A stretch of DNA of 64,000 nt, taken from Sistotremastrum niveocremeum HHB9708 (Eukaryota; Basidiomycota; Agaricomycetes; Sistotremastrales; Sistotremastraceae). The notes under the pieces are model-generated. The model worked only from the letters and a program-made list of their open reading frames with translations. It was not told where the DNA came from and made no database searches. The stretch lies in assembly GCA_001630475.1 (NCBI GenBank), contig KV419396.1, forward strand, positions 372,001 through 436,000, read 5' to 3'. Shown here one piece after another: positions 23,294-36,400 of the stretch; positions within the stretch are counted from its first letter, which is position 1, and every line of letters starts with the position of its first letter. The translations under genes were made by a program, and so were the position numbers.

Positions 23294-25268
23294 ATGTTCT
23301 GCAGAGCCAGGACGATACGCTATCGACATGCCCTCGTTTTGCAAAGTTCAAGAAACCTCAGTACCCAGTCTCAAATGAATGCAGTGCATTTTTATCAGAA
23401 TCGACAGCTGGAGCTGTATGCTGCTCGAAATGCTAATCGACTTACTCTAAGACAGCTGGTACGATTCTGTGAAGTTCTGTCTGGGAATATATGACTGAGA
23501 ATATCTGGAACTTAGGTCTTCTTTGGGCGTTCAATGAACGAGGAACGTTTGATTAAGGTGCGCTAACATTGTGCCACCGCATTCCATTGACTGAGCGATG
23601 TATACAGAGCGCAAACTATGTCCGTACTGAGCTACCAGTCCGTATTGCTCACCGCCTGCGTGACCTTCAAGCGCTCCCCTATGTTGTGGTCACGAACGAG
23701 AGCGTCGCCAAAGTTTATGAGGTACGTCTCACTTCCGGAGTGTTGCTGCAACTTTTATATTGAAACTTCGCACTCTGATTAGTTGTACTGGTCCGCATTT
23801 GAGAAGTCCGTATTTCCTATCAATACTCCAAGACTCTAGCATTAAAGGCGCCTCACAGACTGCGGCGGTACCCTGCTATTACAACTTTAGCAGAGAATGA
23901 GGCATTTTGCAGTTTCCTCCGAGGCATTCTGAACGAGCAGTAAGCACCTTTCTTCGCCTCATAACATACAAAATTTCTGACACAATGATGATAGCTTACC
24001 AGTAATCCCTCTTCTGTCTCTCGGCCTTTCGCTTTCCTCACCTCATCTGGCCCCTGACTATCTTGATTCATTCATGCGGCGGATGTTGGTTTCGAGAATA
24101 TCTCGAAGAGTGTTAGCTGAGCATCACATTGCCCTCACAGAGTCTCTGGTCGAGCAAAGACATCGGATCAAGAGTCGGAATAAGGCCCATGGTGATGTGG
24201 GCATCATCTATACTGACTTACGGCCGAAAGAAGTGAGTCTTCATTACTATCCCGCTTCGTAGAGACTAATGGTAGCGTGCGACAGTCAATTGAACGTTGC
24301 GTTAGGTTGCTTCATGCGGGACCAAATCGATTGGTGCCTGGGCTGAGTGACCAGGCAGAGCTAACACCACCCGAGGTGATCATCGACGGTGACGCGGATA
24401 CTCGTTTCGCGTACATTCGAGAACATCTTGAGTGAGCACATTGGCTGACGTGATTATTGAGCATGACATCTGACGCGCGCTTCCCGAGTTATATAATTTT
24501 TGAATTACTGAAAAACGTAAGCAAAAGATGTGCCATCTGTTATCTATCCGGCGTGGGCGCTGACGACATGATTAGGCTATGAAAGCCACAGCCACACGAC
24601 ACCGAAGCCAGGGCGGTACTGGTGCAGTGCCTGTAGTCCGAGCGACGATCGTGGCAGGTCCGAACGAGGTCAATCTTCGAATATCGGATCAAGGTTCGTG
24701 TTTGTTGGCCGAGCAAATCCGGGTGCCGTGACGCTGAAAAGAAACGGACTAGGGGGCGGTATATTGAGCCCGTACATCACATCGACGTCTGATCTGTTCT
24801 CCTTCTCGCACGTGCGGAACGCAGCCCGGATGGAAGTTGATCGACTCGGCGCCTTGCGTCTAGTGAGTGCCAGCCAGCATGGACTGAGCGCAACAGTCGG
24901 GGAACAAGTCGGGGAACGTGATACGGAGAAAAAGATTGCTCCGATGGGGATGGGAATCGGTCTTCCCATGAGCCGCATTTTTGCAAGGTATGTGATATCT
25001 TGCGCCATCAGAGAGCGACTGGAATCAAGGTGATGCAGGTACTTTGGAGGCTCTCTTGAACTTGTATCGCTTGATGGATGGGGTAAGCAGTTGATAGGAA
25101 CAGGGTTTGATGGTGAATTAACGTTGCACCCTGCGACAGGGACTGATGTCTATTTGCGTTTGCCCAAGCTTGTAAGTCCACGCACGATGGACAAGAACAT
25201 TGTCTGTGTGCTTATCGATCTGACTGTGATTTGTTTAGGGGACGAACCTTGAGGGCCTGGAAGTCTGA
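23294..25268 (+). CDS. Mitochondrial dehydrogenase kinase (PDK/BCKDK family)
   Basis: Mitochondrial Ser kinase of the GHKL fold that inhibits pyruvate or branched-chain 2-oxoacid dehydrogenase. The N-terminus MFCRARTIRYRHALVLQSSR is basic and looks like a mitochondrial presequence. Next come HFYQNRQLELYAARNANRLT, LRQLVRFCEVL, SANYVRTELPVRIAHRLRDL, RISRRVLAEHHIALTESL and a conserved VGIIYTDLRPKE. The nucleotide-binding motifs are clear: the N box YIIFELLKNAMKATATRH, the G1 box RISDQGGG, split by an intron, and the G2 box MGMGIGLPMSRIFARYFGG. The protein ends GTNLEGLEV with a TGA at 25266-25268. Some ten introns. The GTNLEG ending is typical of one fungal subgroup; whether it acts on PDH or BCKDH is not decided by the sequence. 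Confidence 0.88.
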
Positions 25269-25684
25269 GGAAAACACATGTCGCGGCAGGAAGACTTGTA
25301 CGACCAAGAAAGGGGATGACGCACGACGATCTACATGTGCTGTATCTGTATTTGAAGACAAGCTGGAATGCTACAGTGGTTACGGAAGAAATACAGATGA
25401 CCAAGAGCGAGAAAAAGAGGTGTTTGTAATCGGGAAGAGCCGAGTGACGGAAGGTGCAGACGGACGATGAGCTGGCGTTTCGGAACGGTTGATGTCAGTG
25501 GGAGCGGAAAGCTGAAAGCGAGTCGGATAAATAGAGTGCAGGTGCAGAAATAAGCCGAAGCCCTGTCTTGCGGTTGTTGCAGAAAAAGCGGCCCCTGAGT
25601 TTGAGTTTCGGCCCACGAGCTGAATTTGAATTTCCCGCTTTTTTCGTGTTTATTACTCCACCGAACCCTCATCCGCTCTCCAAA
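25269..25684. other. Intergenic region without a recognisable feature
   Basis: This 416 bp stretch lies between the dehydrogenase-kinase stop and the cyclin ATG. Long open frames cross it on the minus strand but only mirror the GC-rich coding start of the cyclin gene. It likely contains the promoter and leader of that gene. Confidence 0.4.
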
Positions 25685-26876
25685 ATGCTCGCTCTCGCCC
25701 ACCCCATCCAGTCCAGCGACAGAGACCGCCCCGAGTCCACGCACTCCCAGTCGTCGTCGTCGTCGCAGCCCTCGTCGTCCAAGTCTCGTTCCCAACGCCA
25801 TCACGAGCACCGCCCACCGACGCCACCCGCAGACACACCACCACAACCTGCCCAACGCTCCCGTGCTTTTCCTCTCTCTCCCAGATTGGCCCCGTTTTCC
25901 CAACCCCAAGATGCCCACCAGCACGCTTCAAGCTCGTCGCAATCATACGCCAACGGTTCCGGCGCTAACCAGACCGACGAGCGAAAAAACGGGCTCGACA
26001 TCCACCGTTATCCATCAGCGAGTCTGGTCAAGCTCTTAGCCACCCTTCTCCAGACGATGGCCACCTCGAATGATGGTCTTCGCTCAGCTTCAGCACCCCC
26101 AGCTCGAACCATCAGCCAGACGTGTTCTGACAAGGACGCAGCCCAGTGTTCGACTCATCTCCCTGCGTGGCATAGCCTCACTACCGCGTCTCGCGACGCC
26201 TTGGGCACGCCATCCTCCTCTCTTGCATTCCATGCGAGACACGTGCCCACCATCTCGCTGGAAAACTATCTCCAGCGCATTTTGAAATATTGCCCTACGA
26301 CAAACGAGGTTTTTCTTTCCATCCTCGTCTATTTTGAACGCATGTCTGTGCTATCAAGGAATACCACTGGAAAAGAATTCATCATTGATAGCTACAATGT
26401 GCATCGTTTGGTGATCGCCGGCATCACTGTCGCCAGTAAATTCTTCTCCGACATTTTTTACACCAATTCCCGATATGCTAAAGTGCGTCTTTTTTGCGAC
26501 CCCACACATTCCATCTCATTGACACGCTCTTCTTTTTGTCTAGGTGGGCGGTCTTCCTCAAGCTGAATTAAATCAGCTGGAACTTCAATTCCTGCTTCTC
26601 AACGACTTTGACCTCGCTATTACCGATGAAGAGATGGAGACGTATGCTCGGAGGCTGATCGATTTCAATTCCCAGCTCGCTGAGCCGGTGGAATCGATAC
26701 CCACCGCATTCTCAGAATATGCTGCTCCGTCATCCTCCATGGGAGCCTACGACGCCTATCGGTCTGAGGACGCTTATCAGACGGATACGGCGGAGACCGA
26801 GCAGGACGACGGGGACGAGGCATACGAAGAAGACACCGTCCGGCCGTCTTCGACACGCAGCAGCTCCTTCGCCTAG
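25685..26876 (+). CDS. PHO80/PCL-type cyclin
   Basis: Cyclin of the Pho80 subfamily, partners of Pho85-type CDKs in phosphate, glycogen and cell-cycle control. Two exons joined by an intron near 26481-26544. The first 120 residues are disordered (Ser, Gln, Pro, His). IHRYPSASLVKLLATLLQTM then starts the cyclin box, which after a variable loop continues as FHARHVPTISLENYLQRILK, YCPTTNEVFLSILVYFERMS, FIIDSYNVHRLVIAGITVAS, KFFSDIFYTNSRYAKVGGLP and ELNQLELQFLLLNDFDLAIT. This order is that of Pho80-type cyclins. The C-terminus is acidic and ends SSFA at a TAG at 26874-26876. The insertion between the first helix and FHARHVP is typical of basidiomycete members. Confidence 0.87.
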
Positions 26877-27386
26877 TCGCATATTCCCATTCTGCACTTC
26901 CACCGCCGGCGTTTCCCGCCCTACGACGGGATTCTCCGGGGTCATTTTATGCAGGTTTTTCCATAATAACAGCGATACTCGATGTATACGCTCGCCTGCG
27001 CATCTTTCCATGTTTGCAGTTTTCCTATCACTCGCACCTCCCATACCCATGCTTTCTCCCTGCGTCACGTCCCATCCATCTGACCGTCGCTCTGTTCTTT
27101 TCTTGCAAACAAGTTTTCATATGGACCATAGTCCGAGCATGATCCCCAATAATCTAATATCCTGTGTGGCGTAGACCTTGTACCAAGTCCTTTCCAGTCC
27201 ATAGTTGTGTAAATATGTTCACCCCTGTTACATATCTCTTCCAAGTCCATTGTTCAACTCCGCGGGGTCAGCTCGGTTGAACAGTACGCTCACCATCACG
27301 GGATGCCACGAGCGGCTTTCCTCAGATCACTGGTCTCCATAAAGTCAAGTGAATAGAATGGACCATGGGATCCTGGCGCCCTCACA
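26877..27386. other. Intergenic region without a recognisable feature
   Basis: These 510 bp separate the cyclin stop from the P450 ATG. Short frames of 60-150 codons cross it on both strands but match nothing I recognise. It probably holds the cyclin 3' UTR and the P450 promoter. Confidence 0.4.
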
Positions 27387-29457
27387 ATGTTCTCGTTCCA
27401 GTCATCTTTAGAGCTGCTCGTTCTCGCAGGCTTTGCTGCCGTCGTGCTGGTGCTCGCCTTTCGATCCGGGAGACGAAATGAATCAGCTCTCCCACCTGGA
27501 CCCGTGGGACATTGGCTCCTGGGAAACGAAATTCCGAAACCCTAGTGCGGATGTTTTGACCCCGCATAACCTGAAGCACCCTTATCATAATCATATAGTG
27601 CCTGGCGCAAATTCACCGAATATACGAAACAATATGGACCAGTATTCTCGCTTCGGCTTGGAAGACAGGTTCTAATCGTGATCGGAAGTTATCAGGTCAG
27701 TGATCGAATGAGGCTTCTTGTGTTTGACAGCGAGTCGATCTGAGACTCTGACTGATCGGGTCCGAACTTGAAATTTAGGCCGCAGTTGATGTCATGGAGA
27801 AACAAGGTGCTCTTTTGGCCGACCGTCCAAGGTCTATTGCTGCGGGAGAAATTTTGAGTGGCGGAAAGAGGACTCTGCTCGTGCAACAGGGAGAGCGGCT
27901 GAAGCGACTTAGAAAGTATGCTATTTTTCTAATTTTTATTCGATATTTTCTCAACAACGAGCAGGGCCTTGCATGGACATTTGCAGCCCAAAGTTGCTGT
28001 CAACTACGAGCCGCTGCAGGCCAAAGCAGCTCTTATAATGATCATAGATATTCTTCACGATCCACAACACTTTCAGGATCATGCTAAAAAGTAAGCCATC
28101 ATGTTTTCACAAAGTGACCATCCTAACATCACTTATAAAAATGAACAGATACGCTGCTAGTGTGATTATGACCCTCACATACGGGAAAACGACGCCCACC
28201 TCGTACTCGGATCCCGAAGTCCAGATGGTCAATGAATGTACCCGCCGTCTTGGCACCGTCGTCAAGCCTGGTGCATGGGCTGTAGATTCATGGCCAATTC
28301 TACGCTACGTGCCGGGGTATCTATCGGTCCTGAATCGACATCATCGCGAGGAACTGGCTCTTTTCAGGGGACAACTGGACAATGTTCGGAATCAAATGGT
28401 GCGGATGAACTTCGAGGCTTGGGTCTTGCCGCGACGATCTTCTCAGACTGCCGATATTATAGACTGCTGGAACTGCCCAATCGAGCTTTGCGAAGGAGCT
28501 TATTGAACGTCAAGTTGAATACGGGCTCTCGGACGACGAAGCGGCTTATTTGTGCGGCTCGCTTTTTGGAGCAGGTTCCGACACTGTAGGTTATTCCGCC
28601 CTGCGCTTTGATAGTGACTGATCGATGGACTAGACTGCTGCCGCTATCGCAGTCGTTATAATGGCAGCCGCTTCTTTCCCTGATCTACAAGCCAATGCTC
28701 AGAAGCAGCTCGATATGGTTGTTGGTGCTGATAGGAGTATGTGTCTTATCGAAGTTTCCCGTTATGGATCACTGAACATTATTATGGGTAGCTCCGACGT
28801 TCAACGACAGAGAAGAACTGCCGTATATTGAAGCATTTGTGTTAGAGACCTTCCGGTGGCGACCCATCAGCTCGGGAGGTCAAACGGATCCATTCTCTCC
28901 CTTTTTTTTCTCACAATATTCGGCTAGGTTTTGCCCATCGAGCGACGGAAGACATTATCTATGTCCGTCTCCGTCTCTTCAATAAAGTTCCGAGAAAATC
29001 TCACGAACTCTCTCTAGAACGGCTATTTAATCCCGAAAGGAGCTACGGTCATCGGCAACCACTGGTGCGCCACTGCTGATCCCCCTTGAGACCGCAGTTG
29101 ACGTCTAGCACGCACAGGTCCATTGCACGCGATCCCGACGTCTTTCCTGATCCCGAGGCGTTCCGACCTGAGCGGTGGTTGACTCCCGAAGGGACTATTC
29201 GTGAAGACTTGCGATTTTATAATTTCGGATTTGGGCGCAGAGTCTGTCCTGGACAACATTTGGCTAACAGGAGCCTTTACATCAATACGGCTAATTTATT
29301 ATGGGCTTTCAAGATTATGCCGGACCCGACGAGGCCTATCGACACGCTTGCATTCACGGATACTGCAAATTCTCATCCGCTGCCATTCCAAGTCAAGTTC
29401 GAGAGTCGAAACCCCAATGTTTTCAAGACAGTGAAGGCGGCGCTGGAGCAAATGTAA
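27387..29457 (+). CDS. Cytochrome P450 monooxygenase
   Basis: Microsomal class II P450, a heme-thiolate oxygenase that takes electrons from CPR. The N-terminus (SSLELLVLAGFAAVVLVLAF) is a membrane anchor, followed by the Pro-rich hinge LPPGPVGHWLLGNEIPKP. An intron leads to WRKFTEYTKQYGPVFSLRLG. VDVMEKQGALLADRP is the usual helix-B region. The I helix reads LFGAGSDTTAAAIAVVIMAA with the AGxDTT oxygen-activation motif; an intron splits it. ExxR is EAFVLETFRWRP. The PERF region is FPDPEAFRPERWL and the heme loop is FGFGRRVCPGQHLANRSL with the axial Cys. The frame ends VKAALEQM at a TAA at 29455-29457. About ten introns; all joints keep frame, so the gene looks whole. The CYP family number cannot be assigned here, and no biosynthetic partner lies beside it. 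Confidence 0.92.
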
Positions 29458-29622
29458 ACATCGTTCTGAAAAAAGGACTGTAGCGAAGTCTCGGTTGTAC
29501 TTTTAAATCTTTGTATTTGTAACTGAATTGTCAAGTTGTTAACCATGTGATAAATACATGTAGTGGGAGTGCTTGTTGAAAGAGGACTACGCCCTGTAGC
29601 CCACGAACCTTTGCATACTCGG

Positions 29623-31695
29623 CTACAATTCGACTTTTGGATTCTCTTCAATTTCGAGAGGCAGACACAATGCAGGCGTCTGTCCGACAATATGATATTC
29701 ACACTTCTCCGGTTCTGAGACGGAGTGCAGGACATTCTCTGTTCCACAGCTCAGGTGCAGCTAAGCGTCATTTTCCATGAGTATTGAGCCTCCCAAGTTG
29801 AATAAACAACGTACCGTAAGACTGCGTTCTGGGCCATTCCAACACCTTGTACCGCCCGTGTAATATTGTTTGGAATAGTATTGCGGGTCGTCGGTACTGA
29901 ATTGAGTGTTCCAATGTGAGAAGTCACCGAGATTACTATGAGAGCCAGTCTTGGCTTTCTGTTTCGCTGAGCCGAACAGGCAGACTTCATAGATATATCT
30001 GGCCGAAGATGAGCGATGACACGGTCAGATCACAGACAGTACTTACTCTCCGGTGTCCTTCTCCAAGCATACGTCTTGCAATTTCTTCCATTCACCGCTT
30101 TTGCCAAAACCTTCCGCGCTAAACAAGCGTCCCAATTCTTGCTCGGTGTCCTCTTTGTTTTCGCTTGACTCTCGAAGACGCTTCTCGGCATCTTCGAAGG
30201 CAATCCGAGCACGGTTGGCCTCTGATGAACGAGATGAGTGTAGAACAGAAAATGAATTTGCTGATCAATCACCTTCGGTGACCTCATTCGAGCCTCCCTT
30301 GATCAATCCGACAGACTGAAGAGTTGAAATAAGGGTGTCTCGGACAGATTCATATTGGGGTCGGATAGAGTCAGGAATGTATGACGACAGATCATGGACT
30401 GAGCGAGATCAGTGAGGGGATATGTGGCTTCTCGAAGAACTTACGCAATGAAGGCTTCTCCAATGACTCGAGGTAAGTTTCGTGTTGAAGGAGAAGGTCC
30501 AGGTAATCTTGATTGATAAGATCGTTGAGTTGCCATTCCAGCTGTCCTTCGGTCCAAGCCCCTTCTTCCAACTCTTCCTCTTCCGCAGGGCTGTTGACAA
30601 CCACGTCATCATCCTCTGAACCCTTTGGAGGAAGGCCCTCTGCTGCCTCCCAACCTCGGACTGCTTCGAGTACAGCCATGTCCTGATAGTTGGGATTGTA
30701 GCCGTCACGTAAGCCGGTCAAGATATCACCCAGCAGTCTTTCCCGCTCTTTCAGCTTCTTGTGGACACGTTGGAATGATTTCAAAGCTTTCGAATGAGTG
30801 ATGAGACTGAAGTATAGGGCTGTGGGGAGCGCTTGAGACAGAGCGATTGTTAAGGAAGACAGAACATACGAGACTGTTTCTTCAGTTCCATGGTGGCAGC
30901 AGAAATTGATTCCGTCTTTTCCTTGTGAGCTATAGTGGATTGGTGAGCCGCTGGTTCTCGGGTTGGAAGAAAAAGTAGACCTTTTAACTTATCAACCTCT
31001 GCCTGTCGTTCGGCAATCTCGGCTTCGATAGATACCAATTCTTTCTCCAGCCTCTTTTTCTCCTTCTGAGCATGAGCGATGTACGTTGACCGAATTTTGG
31101 AGCCCTGTTGAGATGATACGATTTGTATGAAGATCGGTCCGGGATGGTGTAGAGAACTCACAGTCTTCCGCAGCTTGCGTTCTGCTTCCACCTGCTCTCT
31201 GTATTCTCGTCCGGTCTCTTCGCACTTATTTGGGCAGAGCCCTTCCGGTTCGTCTGAGCCATCACAACATTCTGGCTCTGCATAAGACGTTAAACTGCTG
31301 CCACAGCGCCATTTACCTAGCGAGGAAGACGTACCACAGAGGCCGTCGCGTACTCTAGAGCTCGGGATCACTGCACCAAGATGACCTTCGTTTCTACAGT
31401 AGAATGTCGTGTTGGGACATGCACTGGTTCCTTTCGGCTGAAATTCAGTTTAGGAATGACTAGGTTCGTGAATATACACACCTGGCTCGTCACTGCCGTC
31501 TGGGCAATCGCAATAATCATCATTCACAGCTGAGAAGGGAATTTCTAATGAGCCATCAAGGCATTTCCATGTTGGCGGGGTTTTGGAACAGATGGGGGTG
31601 TAGAGGGGCGCTAATGCAGGTCGAACACCAAAGACATGAGGAGGTTCTGCCCGCACTGGAAGTGCTAGAGTGAGCAGGAGGGGGAGCGGTAGCAT
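29623..31695 (-). CDS. GTB1: Glucosidase II beta subunit
   Basis: Non-catalytic subunit of ER glucosidase II, which trims glucose from N-glycans; its MRH domain binds mannose. The N-terminus MLPLPLLLTLALPVRA is a signal peptide. Two LDL-receptor class A-like modules follow: NDDYCDCPDGSDEPG and ECCDGSDEPEGLCPNKC, with Cys and acidic calcium residues. A coiled coil (AHAQKEKKRLEKELVSIEAE) and a second one (RVHKKLKERERLLGDIL) come next, then an acidic EEEELEEG stretch. The MRH domain has YEVCLFGSAKQK, SNLGDFSHW and QYYTGGTRCWNGPERS, and the Cys-bearing strands LSCGTENVLHSVSEPEKCEY and TPALCLPLE. The C-terminus is NPKVEL, TAG at 29623-29625. KVEL replaces the usual HDEL retention signal. About nine introns. 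Confidence 0.92.
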
Positions 31696-32129
31696 CGACG
31701 TGTCACAGAACAGGAAGCTTTACCGTGGCTTCCAAACCTGAATCCGGAAGTAGCCGATGTCTTGTGCCACTGCAACTCTTCGTGCCAGTAATTCAAGTTA
31801 ATCTATCATAAAATAGGATCTAATATAAGCTTGAAAGCTTCATTGAAGATGGCATCTGTTGCTTTGAACATAGATCGTATCCTGTACCAAATCCAAAGAA
31901 CCCTCAGACCGCCGACAAAATAAAACAGTGCGAATATTATACACAAGTAAATTAAGGCATGGGTTTTACTCCAAGGTTCCAAAAATCAAATGCTGGAGAA
32001 AATGCTAAAAATAATGGGGAGACGTCGGGGTAAGGCACTGCGAGCCACGTGGCCAGAAGCGGTCTCCAGATTGACGCGCAAGAAAATTATCGGGCCTTGC
32101 GTCAATTTTGCACTTTGACTAGTCACATC
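31696..32129. other. Divergent promoter region between GTB1 and FOL2
   Basis: This 434 bp region lies between two start codons on opposite strands and so should hold both promoters. The middle is AT-rich. No tRNA, repeat or conserved frame is seen. Confidence 0.45.
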
Positions 32130-33317
32130 ATGAGCTCCCATATCGACGACGAACCGTCCTCTCAAGCTGTCCCCACCGTCTCTGACGATACCGATCTTAC
32201 AAAAGAAGCCGACATCACCGAGCTTCGTCTAAGCACCAGCAAGGCTCTCAACGGTCACGACAACCATGACCAGATCGTGGAGAGCTCTGCGGCACATCCA
32301 GCTCGTCGCATTCGAGAAAGCCTTTCCAGTATAGAGACCAGGTCGCTGCCTATTGTTCGCGAAGGATATGGCTTCCGTCCATCGTCAGGACAGGGCACTC
32401 CACTTCTTCATGCAGCCGACACTCCTCAGTCAGCTTCAATAGCAGATGTCAACGGTCTTGGATGGCCCGGTGGGTCAGAGCTCTTTCTCTTCCTTGCTTT
32501 TCTCTTATTCAGTTTGGCCTAACCTCTTTCTTCTTACATTAGCCAAGTCTACGATTTCTCGTCTGAATTCTACTCCTGAGGAACGAGCCATACGCGAGGC
32601 GCGCCTCTCAGGAGCTGTCAAAACCATCTTGGAATGTATCGGAGAGGATCCTGAACGAGAAGGGCTCTTGCGCACGCCAGAGCGATATGCACAAGCGTTG
32701 TTGTACCTGACAAAAGGCTACGAAGAGAAGCTGTCAGGTCTGTTTCTCCGTTCTTGCATCATCTTAAGCTCTGATTCGTTGCTACATCAGACGTTATCAA
32801 CGACGCCATCTTCGCGGAGAATCACGACGAGCTCGTCATTGTCCGTGACATCGATATCTTCAGTCTGTGCGAGCACCACCTTGTGCCTTTCACCGGTCGA
32901 GTAAGTGCCCAAATTTCGTACCGCACTTGATCATTTCTGACAATTTCACGCCAGGTCTCCATTGGATACATTCCCAACAAACTTGTTCTTGGCATATCTA
33001 AACTTGCGCGCATTGCGGAGACATTTAGTCGGCGACTCCAGGTACAAGAGCGACTGACTAAACAAATTGCCGTGGCCGTTGAGGAGGCTATCAAACCCCG
33101 CGGCGTGGCAGTCGTGATGGAAGCGACGTGAGCATTGGGCTTCTGTCTACCTGATTCATCTCTAATATAACCTAGTCACTTGTGCATGTCCATGAGGGGT
33201 GTGCAGAAGCCTGGTTCGACTACCGTCACATCTTGCATGCTTGGATGTTTCCGGACACATCAAAAGACTCGAGAAGAATTTCTTACTCTCATTCGCTCTC
33301 CTTCCTCCACTCGTTAA
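32130..33317 (+). CDS. FOL2: GTP cyclohydrolase I
   Basis: Converts GTP to dihydroneopterin triphosphate, the first step of folate (and tetrahydrobiopterin) synthesis, as a homodecamer. The start is the ATG of [20 protein letters not shown], a disordered regulatory-like N-terminus of about 115 residues. The catalytic part begins after an intron: [58 protein letters not shown] with the zinc-binding Cys and His, [55 protein letters not shown] (second zinc Cys, His 112/181-type) and [20 protein letters not shown]. The protein ends SPSSTR at a TAA at 33315-33317. Five or six short introns. All active-site residues I know to look for are present. Confidence 0.95.
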
Positions 33318-33456
33318 TGCATCCCACGGATATTAACGCCTCAGAATATACATTACAGCGGAACCTTGTATTTAGTTAGCATAGCCAGATACCACCAGAT
33401 GAACATTACAATTTAAGTTATACTGAGCTTTACATCATGACAGAACCTGAGCAGAA

Positions 33457-36400
33457 TCAACTACGGCCCTGCCGCGATCTCTCACTGTCTAAATGTCTAT
33501 TGATCCCAGCCACGTATCGTGTACGATCAATTCGCTTTCGCTTGGGCGCTTGGGAATCTGGTGGCCCTTCGCCTTCATCGTTTTCCCGGTCTGTAGATAT
33601 GTTCTTAGCATCATGTAATCAACGAGTCCAAGTCTATCGCTTACCAGCAGGTCTCTTCTTGATATTTTCGGACGCACGACTATCGCCAGACGTTTCCGCT
33701 TTTGGTGGATTGGCAGTCGGCTCTCTGCTCTCGCTGATCCGTGCGCGGAGACTTCCACCTTGCACCTGTGGGGAGGGAGGGTCCTGCGCACGACTGCTAC
33801 GATGACTAGCGGGTGCTCCAGGAGGCGCTACTTGATACAAGGCTTGATCTCGATCTCTTGAGGGTTTCGAGTGAGTCCGGGAGCTATCGCGGCTTTGATC
33901 GAAACCAGTTCGGCTGCTTCTTGGTGTCGGTTCTGAAGCCATCGCTCGTGGAGCAGAAGGTGGTTCAGCAGCATGCCGTTTCTGTTGAGAGTCCTCAGAA
34001 GAGCGAGCGTTTCGGTCGGAGGGCTGAAATACTATGAGGAGTCTGACAGCCGCAGAGGGAAAAGAAACGCACCTGATGTGAAGTGTCGTCTCCGCCGTGC
34101 CGGTCATGAGAATCGGACTCGTTCCGCGACTCCCGTTCTCGTTTGTGAGGGCGTCTTTCACCGTCCCTCGTACGCTCAGAGTCTTTGTCCCGATGCCGCG
34201 AGCTGCGATCATCTCGGCCGTCTCGACCCGACCTTTCATGCCTCGGGTTTCTTTTGGAGCTTGATCGATCCACCTACAGTCAAGTGAGCTACATCGTGCA
34301 ATGTCGATCAATAAACCGTACCTCTTCGTCTGACAGCTTTCTCCGTTTCGAGGATTGGTCGTCATCTTGACGTGAGCGCGTAGACTCAGCACGGCCGCCA
34401 CCATTGGCATCGCTGTAATCTCTTCTCGAACTCGAAGCAGAGGCACGCGATGGTTCCTTTTCCTTGTGTTCTCTCTCTGACTTCTCCCAGTCTCTTCGGC
34501 GGTCCCGTTCTCTGTCTCTATTGCGATCCCTGTCTCGATGGTCCCGGTCCCGGTCCCTATCTCTACCAGACTCCGGCCTATCCCTTCTTTCTGAGCGACT
34601 GGAACGACCTTCGTCTTCTTCTCCACGTTTTGAACGTCTCTCGCTATGTCGATCAGCCCTGTCTGTGTCACGGTCAGACCTTGAGCCACTGGCTCGGCTG
34701 TCTGGGCTTTCGTTGCGAAGCTCGCCACGAGAGGATCCTTCTACCGCGGATTTTGGTGGTGGTGTGGGATTCCGGGACTCTGGACGTGAGCTTGAAGTCC
34801 GGACATTGTTTTCCGTCTCGGTCTTTGTATCGCCATTGGCTTCGCGAGCTTGCTGAGTTGATTGTTTCACCATATTCCGCAATTCGTTCGCCGATAAGGT
34901 TTGACTTGGCTCCTTGGGAGGTGGCATGGACGAACTGGAATCAATCTTAGTTGTTTCCGAGGATGGAGGTTTAACGTCCGGGAGGGGCAACAATGGGCTA
35001 GGGGGCACAATAGGCTGAGGAGCCACGATGGGCTTCACTTCTTGATGTATGGTGCCATTTAGGCTGACGGCCGCGGGAGGGGCAGGTTGAGACAAGATTG
35101 GAACCTGAGGCACAGGGGTGTTGCGAGAACTGCCATCGCCATCGGCCGGATTTGCCACTTTGCCATCCACGGGGGTCCCACGAACCCGCTTGACAACCTC
35201 AGGCCTCGGGATACTAAGGCATCGTCAGTGATACTCTGGAATTGATGATGATTTATCATACCTCTCTAGTGCGAGCTTCGTTGCATGATTGAGCTCTACG
35301 TTACTGGCGTCAGAGCGAGCCGGATCGGGCGGTGGATTGGAAGGAGGGAGGTCTGCTTTCGGCATCTGGGGTAAATTGGATGTATCCATAACCTTGGCAA
35401 GCTGAGCCGAAGGTGTCTCTTTGACTGGAGTCGGCTTCGGCGGGGCGGGAGATGACGGAGGAGGAGCAACACGGCCATTCTGGCGTGGTTGCGTGGGAAT
35501 AGCGCCCGTTTGGCTTGACTGAAAAGGGAGATGAGCGGCACAATGACGAAACTTCAGAACTCTACATACCTTAGGCTTGGACTCAGATGGAGCATCTGGG
35601 GCCATCCAAAACTTCTCTCTTCCATGCAAACGAGCCTTGTACCTATGAACTATTGAGAACAACAAGTTGGTGGGCATAAAGAATGTTCCTCACGATGCGG
35701 CAAGAATTTGTAGATCCCGACGAGTCTCATGAGCATGACAAAGTTCGATCGCTCGATATATAAACTTCCCGGTGGCTGAGTTGACAGTAGCAACAGGAAA
35801 AACTTCCAGGATCTCCTTGAGTATGACTATCGCATTATGTATATGGATGTATTCCTCAGATCTCAGGCAAGCATCGAACGTCTGGATGACACTGAAATTT
35901 AGCGAGTGTATGGGGAGAAAATGATCAGACTAACGGCTGCTAGTTTCTTATGCCACTTTTTATTGAGACTGCGGAATTCAGACCATGCAAGTAAATCTGA
36001 TCGCTCGAGCTTTTCTTTCCCGGTCCATGATCTCTGGAATCCTGGAAGAACGTCGTTGCCACTCATATTATACTTCTTCCACGCTTCTTCGTTGTCGTGT
36101 AGTCGTGAAAGGTTCGTCAATATGCCCATCAAGAATCGTCCTACAGATCTTTGAGAAAACTATGGATCATAGAGCTTAGCCATTTACCATAATTGACCGC
36201 TTCCTGTTCAGAACAACTGAAGATTGTAGTAGTGACACAGTCATCCAACAACTTTTCTTGGGATTAGCTTGAATAGTCGAGGAGAAACAAAAAAATCATA
36301 CTTTATCATAGATGAACGTGGTCAAGAACCCCGGAGTTCCCATAGTGTGCAGCACATGAATGATGTGGGCACAATAATCAGCATCTGACTGTGACAACAA

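Noticed and set aside
33634-34728. Long plus- and minus-strand frames opposite or beside the THO2 C-terminus
   Set aside because: The RD/RS-rich repeats keep several frames open at once; only the frame continuous with THO2 exons fits.
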